NCBI RefSeq assembly: GCF_003464595.1
Contig: NZ_QRZF01000010.1
Span: 117,102-181,101, forward strand
Source: Bacteroides intestinalis
GTDB lineage: Bacteria > Bacteroidota > Bacteroidia > Bacteroidales > Bacteroidaceae
Direction of reading: 5' to 3'
DNA: 64,000 nucleotides
Both the position numbers and the translations under genes were made by a program. Positions 57,158 through 64,000 of the stretch are shown here, one piece after another. The notes under the pieces were generated by a model. It did not search any database. It was not told the origin of the DNA and saw only the letters and a list, made by a program, of their open reading frames with translations. Numbering within the stretch: the first letter of the stretch is position 1; each line of letters begins with the position of its first letter.

Positions 57158-58612
57158 ATGATTTTTACAGCAGAAAACATTCTTTTAATTGGTTCTATCT
57201 TACTTTTCATTAGTATTATTGTCGGCAAGACCGGCTATCGATTCGGAGTCCCTGCCCTGTTACTGTTCCTTGTCGTCGGCATGATTTTCGGTAGCGATGG
57301 TTTCGGACTACAGTTTCATAACGCTAAAGAAGCACAATTTATTGGTATGGTTGCTCTTAGCGTTATTTTGTTTTCCGGCGGTATGGATACTAAATTCAGC
57401 GAAATTAAACCGATTCTTGTTCCGGGTATTGTCCTCTCCACATTCGGCGTATTGCTTACCGCCGTTTTTACAGGATTCTTCATCTGGTGGATCTCCGGCA
57501 TGAGTTGGTCAAATATTTATCTTCCTATCACTACATCCCTACTACTTGCCTCCACCATGTCATCTACTGATTCCGCTTCTGTATTTGCCATCTTGCGTTC
57601 GCAGAAAATGAATCTGAAACATAACCTTCGTCCAATGCTGGAGCTCGAAAGTGGTAGTAATGACCCTATGGCTTACATGCTTACCATCGTACTGATACAG
57701 TTCATACAATCCGGTGGAATGGGTATTGCAGGTATCTTCGGTTCATTCGTTATCCAATTTATAGTAGGTGCGGCTGCCGGATACCTTCTCGGCAAACTTG
57801 CCATCCTCATGCTGAATAAGCTCAACATTGATAATCAGGCCCTTTATCCCATCCTTCTGCTTGCATTTGTATTTTTCACTTTCTCCATTACCGATCTTCT
57901 GAAAGGAAATGGTTACCTCGCCGTTTACATTGCCGGTATTATGGTAGGTAACAACAAGATAATGCATCGCAAAGAGATTTATACTTTCATGGATGGATTG
58001 ACTTGGCTGTTCCAAATCATCATGTTCCTTTGCCTCGGTTTGTTGGTAAATCCTCACGAATTACTCGATATCGCTTTGGTAGCAACACTTATCGGTGTAT
58101 TTATGATTGTTATTGGTCGTCCGCTCAGTGTCTTCCTCTGCTTGCTGCCTTTCGGTAAGAAGATTACAAACCGTTCGCGACTCTTCGTTTCCTGGGTAGG
58201 TTTACGCGGAGCAGTGCCTATCATCTTCGCCACTTATCCGGTAGTAGCGCAAGTACCGGGTGCCGACGTGATCTTCAATATCGTATTCTTTATCACGATT
58301 GTTTCTCTCGTTATCCAAGGTACTACCGTTTCCTTAGCTGCCCGCTTACTGAAACTTTCTACTCCGCTGGAGAAGACCGGTAATGAATTCGGTGTGGAAT
58401 TGCCCGAAGAAATTGATAGTGATCTCAGCGATATGACCGTTACCACGGAGATGCTGGAAGAAGGCGATACCCTGAAGGATATCACTCTGCCTAATGGAGC
58501 ACTCGTAATGATTGTGAAACGAGGCACGGAATTCCTGATACCGAACGGATCGCTGAAATTACATTTGGGAGATAAGTTGTTGCTGATTTCGGATAAGAAG
58601 AGTAGTGATTAA
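57158..58612 (+). CDS. nhaP2: Potassium/proton antiporter, CPA1 (NhaP2/CvrA-like)
   Basis: A 484-residue inner-membrane cation/proton antiporter with about 12-13 transmembrane helices (residues about 1-385). It shows the conserved SSTDSASVFAILRSQ and ELESGSNDPMAYML segments, the latter with the transport Asp, and a C-terminal cytosolic RCK/TrkA-C-like domain (about 400-484). NhaP2-type proteins exchange K+ (or Na+) for H+ and are gated by that domain. A CTTG-N20-TAACTTCG stretch at 57076-57107 may be its promoter. It follows the two-component pair by 143 bp and may be its target. Confidence 0.9.
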   Translation: MIFTAENILLIGSILLFISIIVGKTGYRFGVPALLLFLVVGMIFGSDGFGLQFHNAKEAQFIGMVALSVILFSGGMDTKFSEIKPILVPGIVLSTFGVLLTAVFTGFFIWWISGMSWSNIYLPITTSLLLASTMSSTDSASVFAILRSQKMNLKHNLRPMLELESGSNDPMAYMLTIVLIQFIQSGGMGIAGIFGSFVIQFIVGAAAGYLLGKLAILMLNKLNIDNQALYPILLLAFVFFTFSITDLLKGNGYLAVYIAGIMVGNNKIMHRKEIYTFMDGLTWLFQIIMFLCLGLLVNPHELLDIALVATLIGVFMIVIGRPLSVFLCLLPFGKKITNRSRLFVSWVGLRGAVPIIFATYPVVAQVPGADVIFNIVFFITIVSLVIQGTTVSLAARLLKLSTPLEKTGNEFGVELPEEIDSDLSDMTVTTEMLEEGDTLKDITLPNGALVMIVKRGTEFLIPNGSLKLHLGDKLLLISDKKSSD

Positions 58613-58619
58613 TATGTGT

Positions 58620-59034
58620 GTACTTTTTCTTTCGTTTGCCCGAAAGAAAAAGATACCAAAAAGAAAGGGCACGGGCTACGTCTACGGTGCTACTCCGATA
58701 CCGCCATGCGCAGACGGGGCTCGAACTCGCTACGCTCAAACAGATCGCCCCTTACCTGCGCCTGACAATATCTCCGCCTGACACACCTACGCCTATGCCC
58801 GAAGGCTGCGCGGTAGAGTGCTGCGCGATATTCCCCCATTTACGCCGCATGGTTTCCCGGCCTCACTGTAGGGGCGTTAAGCGTAGAAAGTGTTTTCGGC
58901 GTTAAGAAGGGCAGGCTGTTTGAGCGAAGCGAGTTCCTGCCCTTTAGCTGAAAATACTTTCGGAGTAGCCCCGGAAGTGCAGCCTTGATTTTTTCTTTGG
59001 TATCTTTCTTTTGCATCAAGGCAAAAGAAAGTAC
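58620..59034. repeat. REP-like composite inverted repeat element
   Basis: A gene-free element whose two halves are inverted copies of one module. Both outer ends carry GTACTTT followed by CTTT-rich sequence, a short hairpin and ATACCAAA-type DNA; both carry GCTACTCCGA. Inside, each half has a hairpin with the shared core ACTCGCT, one variable base, then CGCTCAAACAG: left hairpin 58716-58751 (GGGGC/GCCCC), right hairpin 58907-58944 (AAGGGCAGG/CCTGCCCTT). The centre (about 58752-58906) is GC-rich and unlike its surroundings. No protein gene, transposase or target-site duplication is evident. It fills the antiporter-synthetase gap of 541 bp. Confidence 0.75.
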
Positions 59035-59088
59035 AATTGGTTATTTTTTCTTTTTCTTTCGCCTCCCACCAAAGAATAAATATATAAA

Positions 59089-59120
59089 CTTGCACGACAT
59101 CACATTTAGCTCTATATTTG
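59089..59120 (+). promoter_or_regulatory. Promoter of the acyl-CoA synthetase gene
   Basis: CTTG (59089-59092), 20 bp, TATATTTG (59113-59120), 34 bp before the ATG; the -7 element is perfect. Confidence 0.65.
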
Positions 59121-59153
59121 CGCAGTTTTAACTAAAGTGTGCAAATTTAACAG

Positions 59154-60818
59154 ATGGAACAGGAACAACACTTCATTGATTACATTGAACAAAGCATCAT
59201 TCGGAACTGGAACTTAAACGCCTTGACTGACTATAAAGGTGCTACTCTCCAATATAAAGACGTGGCTCGCAAGATTGCAAAATTCCATATTGTACTGGAA
59301 AGTGCCGGTATCCGGCCGGGTGATAAAATTGCCGTCTGCGGTCGTAACAGTGCACACTGGGCAGTTACTTTCCTGGCAACCATCACTTATGGAGCTGTTA
59401 TTGTGCCTATTCTTCACGAATTTAAAGCAGATAATATACATAATATCGTCAATCACTCAGAAGCCAGACTGCTTTTTGTGGGAGACCAAGTGTGGGAAAA
59501 TCTGAATGAGGACGCCATGCCGCAATTGCTGGGCGTTATTCTGATGACTGAATTCACCCCTGTAGTCTGTCGAGACAAACGATTGATGGAAGCTTTCGAG
59601 CACCGCAATACACTCTACGGACAACGCTATCCTAAAAACTTCCGTCCCGAACACATCTGTTATCGGAAGGATGAACCGGAAGAACTTGCCATCATTAACT
59701 ATACCTCCGGTACTACCGGATATTCCAAAGGTGTTATGCTCCCCTATCGCAGCCTTTGGTCCAACGTGAATTACTGCCATGAGATGCTTCCGGTGAAACC
59801 GGGCGATAATATGGTTGCCATGCTTCCTATGGGACATGTGTTCGGAATGACTTACGATTTCCTTTACGGTTTTTCAGCCGGGGCACACCTCTACTTCCTC
59901 ACTCGCATGCCGACTCCTAAAATTATCGCACAGTCTTTCGCTGAAATCAAACCACGTGTCATCTCATGCGTGCCTCTGATTGTAGAAAAGATTATCAAGA
60001 AGAATATTCTGCCCCGTGTAGATAATAAAATAGGTAAGTTGCTGCTGCGTCTTCCTATCATCAATGACAAGATCAGAGCCCTTGCCCGCAAAGAAGCAAT
60101 GGAAATATTCGGCGGTAACTTCGATGAAATTATCATCGGTGGAGCCCCGTTCAATGCAGAAGTCGAGCGCTTTCTCAAACAGATAGGCTTCCCCTACACC
60201 ATCGCTTACGGTATGACGGAATGTGGTCCTATCATCTGTTCCAGCCGCTGGGAAACCCTGAAGCTGGCATCATGCGGTAAGGCAACCACACGCATGGAAG
60301 TAAAGATCGATTCGTCTGATCCGGAAAAGGTGGCGGGAGAAATCATTTGTCGAGGTACCAACCTGATGCTGGGATATTATAAGAACCAGGAAGCAACCTC
60401 ACAAATCATTGACGTAAATGGCTGGCTGCATACAGGCGATTTAGGCACAATGGATGCCGAAGGTTATGTAACCGTGCGCGGACGCAGCAAGAATATGTTG
60501 CTCACTTCCAGCGGACAAAACATCTACCCGGAAGAGATTGAAAGCAAACTGAATAATATGCCTTACGTTTCCGAGTCGCTCATTGTGTTGCAAAAAGAAA
60601 AATTGGTAGCACTGATTTATCCGGACTTTGACGATGCATTTGCCAATGGACTGCAACAAACGGATGTAGAGCGTATGATGGAAGCTAACCGTAACGAACT
60701 TAACCAGCAATTACCGGCTTATTGCCAAATATCAAAGGTGAAGATACATTTTGAGGAGTTTGAAAAGACAGCCAAAAAATCTATTAAACGGTTTATGTAT
60801 CAAGAGGCTAAAGGTTAA
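59154..60818 (+). CDS. AMP-forming long-chain acyl-CoA synthetase
   Basis: A 554-residue adenylate-forming enzyme that activates a carboxylic (probably fatty) acid to an acyl-AMP and then CoA thioester. Motifs: P-loop YTSGTTGYSKGVMLPY (about residue 182), AYGMTECGPII, LHTGDLGTMD, the hinge VRGRSKNMLLTSSGQNIYPEEI and the catalytic C-terminal Lys region TAKKSIKRFMYQ. Length fits the LC-FACS group. It has its own promoter and is transcribed alone. The last codons and stop contain AAGGTTAACAAAG, a 13-mer repeated in the nearby small RNA unit. Chain-length preference is unknown. Confidence 0.93.
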   Translation: MEQEQHFIDYIEQSIIRNWNLNALTDYKGATLQYKDVARKIAKFHIVLESAGIRPGDKIAVCGRNSAHWAVTFLATITYGAVIVPILHEFKADNIHNIVNHSEARLLFVGDQVWENLNEDAMPQLLGVILMTEFTPVVCRDKRLMEAFEHRNTLYGQRYPKNFRPEHICYRKDEPEELAIINYTSGTTGYSKGVMLPYRSLWSNVNYCHEMLPVKPGDNMVAMLPMGHVFGMTYDFLYGFSAGAHLYFLTRMPTPKIIAQSFAEIKPRVISCVPLIVEKIIKKNILPRVDNKIGKLLLRLPIINDKIRALARKEAMEIFGGNFDEIIIGGAPFNAEVERFLKQIGFPYTIAYGMTECGPIICSSRWETLKLASCGKATTRMEVKIDSSDPEKVAGEIICRGTNLMLGYYKNQEATSQIIDVNGWLHTGDLGTMDAEGYVTVRGRSKNMLLTSSGQNIYPEEIESKLNNMPYVSESLIVLQKEKLVALIYPDFDDAFANGLQQTDVERMMEANRNELNQQLPAYCQISKVKIHFEEFEKTAKKSIKRFMYQEAKG

Positions 60819-60884
60819 CAAAGATATAAGATTAAGTCTATATTTTTAATTAATGTTATAGAACATGCTTTTTTATTTGGATAA

Positions 60885-60915
60885 TTTGCAGTTATCCCAA
60901 AAGTCCGTATCTTTG
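60885..60915 (+). promoter_or_regulatory. Promoter of small RNA-like unit, copy 1
   Basis: TTTG (60885-60888), 19 bp, TATCTTTG (60908-60915): a perfect consensus promoter pointing into the small transcript and not into any gene on its strand. Confidence 0.75.
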
Positions 60916-60921
60916 CACTGT

Positions 60922-60983
60922 GTTTTTCATAGTATTAGATTTAAGGTTAACAAAGGTTGGAGTACAGCGGTACTCCTTTTTTT
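60922..60983 (+). ncRNA. Putative small RNA, copy 1
   Basis: A predicted transcript of about 62 nt runs from roughly 7 nt after the perfect promoter to a Rho-independent terminator: stem GGAGTAC/GTACTCC (60959-60965 with 60970-60976), loop of 4 nt, then seven T residues ending at 60983. The unit lies between convergent genes (the synthetase ends at 60818 and the GH65 gene ends at 60999 on the other strand). No gene follows in its direction, so it cannot be a leader. Its body is unstructured and A/T-rich and contains AAGGTTAACAAAGG. A 70-bp near-identical copy is at 63931-64000. Confidence 0.65.
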
Positions 60984-60998
60984 ATGTCCGTACGTTTC

Positions 60999-63023
60999 CT
61001 ACCTCTCACGTACATACATCTTTTTCTCCGGTCCTACTCCCTTCACCGTAACCTTTTTCCAATGTGCAGGAAGTACGGAAGATAATTGCTCCACACCGCC
61101 ATCCGTTATCTGCAATCCGCAGAAACCGTTTATAACAGCTTGCAGCAATCCGCCTGCTCCCGTCATAAAGTAAGGATTATCACTGGTGGGCGTTTCCGCC
61201 AATACACCGAAAGGAGCACGCAAGTTCGGCTGGTAGCAACGACAGAACATCTCATAGGCACGCTTCGCATCCCCCATCCGGGCATACTGCACACAGAATA
61301 CGGAATAAGACATGGCCGGACCATTCTGCGGATCAATCTTATCGACATAATATTCCATATCCTTCTTTTGCGATTCAGCATCCCCAACAAAATACAATGG
61401 ATATCCCAATAAATTCACATCCGCCTGCTTTATCATCTCACCGTTGTATGTGACATGCTCACGAGTGACTCCATCTTTAAAACGAAGAATACGGATGCCC
61501 TTGCCTACTTCTTCCCATATTTCCGGAACAGGCTCATTACATATCCTTGCCGCCTCACAAGCATATTCCAAAGCCCGGATAGCCGCACCGTTCGTGAAAG
61601 CATTATCATCCACCCCATTTGCATATTCATCGGCTCCCACTACATTGCAAATGGAGTAAGAACCGTCATCATTACGCGTCACACGGCTTACCCAAAAGTC
61701 AGCAACCGCTTTCATCAGCGGAAATGCTTTTGTCCGTAGCCACTGTCCGTCACGGGTAAGGCAATAATAATTCCAGCAAGCAATACTGATGTCCGCAGTG
61801 ATATGATGTTCCAAAGGACCTGTCAAAGCAAAAGTAGGAGTCGATTCTTCCCCGTAATCATCACTCTCCCAGGGAAACATAGCTCCCTTAAAACCGTATG
61901 CCATTGCTTTCTTGCGGGCAGCCATCAAGCGGTCAATACGATAATCGATCATAGATTCGGCAATTCCCTTATTCAGCAACAGCATCGGGGGAAACATCCA
62001 AAGTTCCGAATCCCAGAATATATGTCCATTGTAACCTTGCGAAGAAAGTCCCATGGGCGAGATGCTCAATCCGCTTCCTTCCCTGCAAGAAGAATAAAGG
62101 TTGAAAAGTGCAAACCGAACCGCCCGTTGTGCTTCGTCATCCCCTTCTATCAGGATATCACTTTCCCACAATTCATTCCAAAGACGGCGATGTGCAGCCA
62201 TCAGTGAAGTTGTACCTTCATGAATAGCATAAATCACCTGCCGTTCAGCTTCATTATACGGATCGCTAAAGTCACGGGCGGAGCATACCGAACCCACCAA
62301 AGCAAAAGATATCTGCTCCCCTTTCTTCAGATTCAACACGAAAGACATCTCTTTAGTCACTTCATCATAAAGAGGCTCCTGTGCTGCTCCCTTATTAAAA
62401 ATAAAAGCGGAAGAAGCGGAAACTTTTTGTTGCCGATGAGCAGATACAGCATAAAATTGCAGCATATACATTTGTGTATCATCCGCCCTCATTTTCCGGA
62501 AGCGCTGTGTCGGCTGACTGTATTCTTGGGGAATATCCATCCGGGCAGCAACTTTCAGGGATACATCGGACAGAGCTTTCAGCTCCACCCGGATAAGCCC
62601 CGCATAAGGCATATTTCTTAAAGCGCAAATGCTATAACCCACATCAACTTTCCCGGCTGCCCGGAAACTGCTGTTATGAGTTGCTTCTTTCATATCAACA
62701 CACTGCCTCCAGTTTGTGATACATTCCGTATTCACCTCTTTTCCATCTACATCCATCGACATCAGGAAAGGATTGATTCCTTTCAACACGCGGCTTACCC
62801 CCTGAGGGCCATCCGTATCGAACACATGATTCAGTATCACCTGCCGAACTGAGAAAGGTTCTTTCCAGGGAAGAATACCGATTCCGCCATTCGCCATAGG
62901 GGCGCCTACATAAGGAGCATTTATATCAGAAGCATGAAGTTGCCACAAAGTGTCATCTTCTCCTTTCACCATCTGCACAAAGAAAAAAACAAGTAGAAAG
63001 AAACAGGAAATGCGTGCTTTCAT
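60999..63023 (-). CDS. Exported GH65-family glycoside hydrolase/phosphorylase
   Basis: A 674-residue protein with a signal peptide (about residues 1-20). It shows the GH65 signatures GHIFWDSELWMFPPMLLL (332-349), KGAMFPWESDDYGEE and the catalytic-acid motif VVGADEYANGVDDNAFTN with Glu466 as expected general acid. A second acidic residue, Glu610 in GVLAETP, lies where hydrolytic GH65 enzymes (kojibiose or glucosylgalactose-type hydrolases) carry their base and phosphorylases do not, so hydrolysis of an alpha-glucoside is the preferred reading. I chose the ATG at 63023, which begins the signal peptide. It is exported and not linked to a SusCD pair here. Confidence 0.88.
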   Translation of the reverse strand: MKARISCFFLLVFFFVQMVKGEDDTLWQLHASDINAPYVGAPMANGGIGILPWKEPFSVRQVILNHVFDTDGPQGVSRVLKGINPFLMSMDVDGKEVNTECITNWRQCVDMKEATHNSSFRAAGKVDVGYSICALRNMPYAGLIRVELKALSDVSLKVAARMDIPQEYSQPTQRFRKMRADDTQMYMLQFYAVSAHRQQKVSASSAFIFNKGAAQEPLYDEVTKEMSFVLNLKKGEQISFALVGSVCSARDFSDPYNEAERQVIYAIHEGTTSLMAAHRRLWNELWESDILIEGDDEAQRAVRFALFNLYSSCREGSGLSISPMGLSSQGYNGHIFWDSELWMFPPMLLLNKGIAESMIDYRIDRLMAARKKAMAYGFKGAMFPWESDDYGEESTPTFALTGPLEHHITADISIACWNYYCLTRDGQWLRTKAFPLMKAVADFWVSRVTRNDDGSYSICNVVGADEYANGVDDNAFTNGAAIRALEYACEAARICNEPVPEIWEEVGKGIRILRFKDGVTREHVTYNGEMIKQADVNLLGYPLYFVGDAESQKKDMEYYVDKIDPQNGPAMSYSVFCVQYARMGDAKRAYEMFCRCYQPNLRAPFGVLAETPTSDNPYFMTGAGGLLQAVINGFCGLQITDGGVEQLSSVLPAHWKKVTVKGVGPEKKMYVRER

Positions 63024-63051
63024 AATCAATATGGAATTATAGTTTTCTATG

Positions 63052-63059
63052 CAAAAATA
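63052..63059 (-). promoter_or_regulatory. Bacteroides-type -7 element for the GH65 gene
   Basis: The minus strand reads TATTTTTG, 28 bp before the ATG at 63023. Confidence 0.55.
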
Positions 63060-63092
63060 AGTAAAATCCTCAATAATCCGGCAATCAATTGT

Positions 63093-63100
63093 TATCTTTA
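63093..63100 (+). promoter_or_regulatory. -7-like element for the DUF169 gene
   Basis: TATCTTTA, one mismatch from consensus, 24 bp before the ATG at 63125. It supports the later start over an in-frame TTG at 63089. Confidence 0.45.
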
Positions 63101-63124
63101 CTTCCAAACCAAAACTCTGTTATC

Positions 63125-63853
63125 ATGGATATACATACTTTTATGACTAATTATCGGGAAGCATTTGGTGAACGTGCCGAACTTCCCATCGCCTTCTGGT
63201 ACTCCGATAAACAGGAAAGCGAAACAGACAAAATTGGCGGTTGCTTCTTCAAGGGCCTGCAACAGGTAAGGGAAGGTAAAACCATCAGCCTGAACAGCGA
63301 CGTCATAGGATGTGGCGGCGGAAAGTTCTACACCGGTTTCACGGAAATGCCAATACACGTACCTAACTTCGTATCCCTGAAAGAGAAGTACAAAAAGACT
63401 CCTGAAATGGTAACAGATTTCATAAAGCAAATCCAGGTACCGCGTACGGAAAAGGCCTATCTGCATTTTGCCCGAATAGATAAACTTGCTTCTTTCGATC
63501 ACGTAGAGGGTTTGCTGTTCCTTGCTACGCCTGATATTCTGTCAGGACTTACCACATGGGCTTTTTATGATACGAATGCATTCGATACCGTAGCTACTCC
63601 TTTCGGTTCCGGTTGCAGTTCCGTTGTAACCCTCACTGTTCTCGAAAACCAAAAAGATGGTAAGCGCTGTTTCCTCGGCTTCTTCGATCCGTCCGTGCGT
63701 CCTCACTTTGAGGCCAATCTGTTGAGCTTCACTATTCCCATGTCCCGTTTCAAAGAGATGTATCACACCATGCGCGAAAGTTGCCTGTTCGATACACATG
63801 CCTGGGGAAAGATAAAAGAGCGTATCAACGAACAAAACCCTGAAAAAAAATAA
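63125..63853 (+). CDS. DUF169 family protein
   Basis: A 242-residue cytosolic protein of the DUF169 group. It has the N-terminal LPIAFWYSDK element, Cys residues at about 40 and 62 in GGCFFKGLQQ and GCGGGKFYTGF, a segment VEGLLFLATPDILSGL and a further GSGCSS at about residue 170. The conserved Cys/Gly loops suggest a metal, heme or iron-sulfur site, but no function is established for the family. It is divergent from the GH65 gene (101 bp between starts) and is bracketed together with it by the two small RNA-like units. Confidence 0.85.
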   Translation: MDIHTFMTNYREAFGERAELPIAFWYSDKQESETDKIGGCFFKGLQQVREGKTISLNSDVIGCGGGKFYTGFTEMPIHVPNFVSLKEKYKKTPEMVTDFIKQIQVPRTEKAYLHFARIDKLASFDHVEGLLFLATPDILSGLTTWAFYDTNAFDTVATPFGSGCSSVVTLTVLENQKDGKRCFLGFFDPSVRPHFEANLLSFTIPMSRFKEMYHTMRESCLFDTHAWGKIKERINEQNPEKK

Positions 63854-63910
63854 AGAAACAATGCCTAACTTTTAATTAGTGTTATAAAAACACTTATATT
63901 GGTCTAATCA

Positions 63911-63941
63911 TTTGGAAATACGCAGAATATCCGTACCTTTG
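63911..63941 (+). promoter_or_regulatory. Promoter of small RNA-like unit, copy 2
   Basis: TTTG (63911-63914), 19 bp, TACCTTTG (63934-63941). It has the same layout as copy 1 with one base changed in the variable part of the -7 element. Confidence 0.75.
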
Positions 63942-63947
63942 CACTGT

Positions 63948-64000
63948 GTTTTTCATAGTATTAGATTTAAGGTTAACAAAGGTTGGAGTACAGCGGTACT
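63948..64000 (+). ncRNA. Putative small RNA, copy 2 (cut by the window end)
   Basis: The 70 bp at 63931-64000 match 60905-60974 with a single mismatch, in the -7 element. The predicted transcript starts near 63948. The window ends inside the terminator stem, so the end of the unit and the gene beyond it cannot be seen. Confidence 0.6.

Noticed and set aside
58618..58905. Open frames in the REP-like element
   Set aside because: They run through hairpins and the GC-rich core, have no ribosome site and no family resemblance.

Overview
The window is a stretch of ordinary chromosome from a member of the Bacteroidota, almost certainly Bacteroides or a close relative. The evidence is the Bacteroides-type promoters (TTTG, about 20 bases, TAnnTTTG) found upstream of many genes, the complete Bat (aerotolerance) operon, DUF4295 next to the L28/L33 ribosomal protein genes, a ClpC-type ATPase, class 1B PyrD/PyrK, and A/T-rich leaders that mostly lack strong Shine-Dalgarno sites. 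No phage, integrase, transposase or CRISPR array is present. Gene content is mostly housekeeping, and novelty lies in fusion proteins and non-coding DNA.

Layout. 1-5.5 kb: a tripartite RND efflux operon (outer-membrane channel cut by the window edge, lipoprotein adaptor, AcrB-type pump) ending in a nested hairpin. 5.6-8 kb: an HsdR-N-like nuclease-fold protein divergent from amn and holA. 8-9.25 kb: a 1.25-kb A/T-rich gene-free region with four ACAATTGTAA palindromes, upstream of an XRE-type regulator. 9.8-15.4 kb: pyrK-pyrD, trmD (opposite strand), ligA and dapA. 15.4-15.9 kb: stacked hairpins and two tandem tRNA-Arg(ACG) genes. 15.9-23.1 kb (minus): a patatin/outer-membrane-barrel protein, htpG and clpC. 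23.4-27.3 kb: gyrA and an exported TPR protein. 27.4-29 kb: a DUF2007-USP-USP fusion and a small DNA-binding protein.

29.1-37.8 kb (minus) is one long Bat operon: moxR, DUF58 protein, membrane protein, batA, batB, batC, batD, batE. 38-42.8 kb (minus) holds an HU-transmembrane-LysM fusion, an HU protein, rimO, ftsY, a DUF4295 gene too short for routine ORF listing, rpmG and rpmB. 42.9-49.2 kb: pncC-like gene and tsaD (minus), then tamB (plus). 49.2-54.2 kb (minus): LpxH-like phosphoesterase, glycosyltransferase, ppk and ppx, closely packed. 54.3-58.6 kb (plus): an NtrC-type response regulator, its histidine kinase and a cation/proton antiporter. 58.6-59.0 kb: a REP-like composite inverted repeat. 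59.2-63.9 kb: an acyl-CoA synthetase, an exported GH65-family enzyme (minus) and a DUF169 protein.

The most interesting items are: (1) a 70-bp unit present twice, 3,026 bp apart, which has a perfect Bacteroides promoter and, in the complete copy, a Rho-independent terminator about 60 nt downstream, so it looks like a duplicated small RNA gene; (2) the HU-TM-LysM fusion, whose architecture suggests a link between DNA and peptidoglycan across the inner membrane; (3) the palindrome-rich desert before the XRE regulator; and (4) the 415-bp REP-like composite repeat. All functional statements come from reading motifs; no database search was run.
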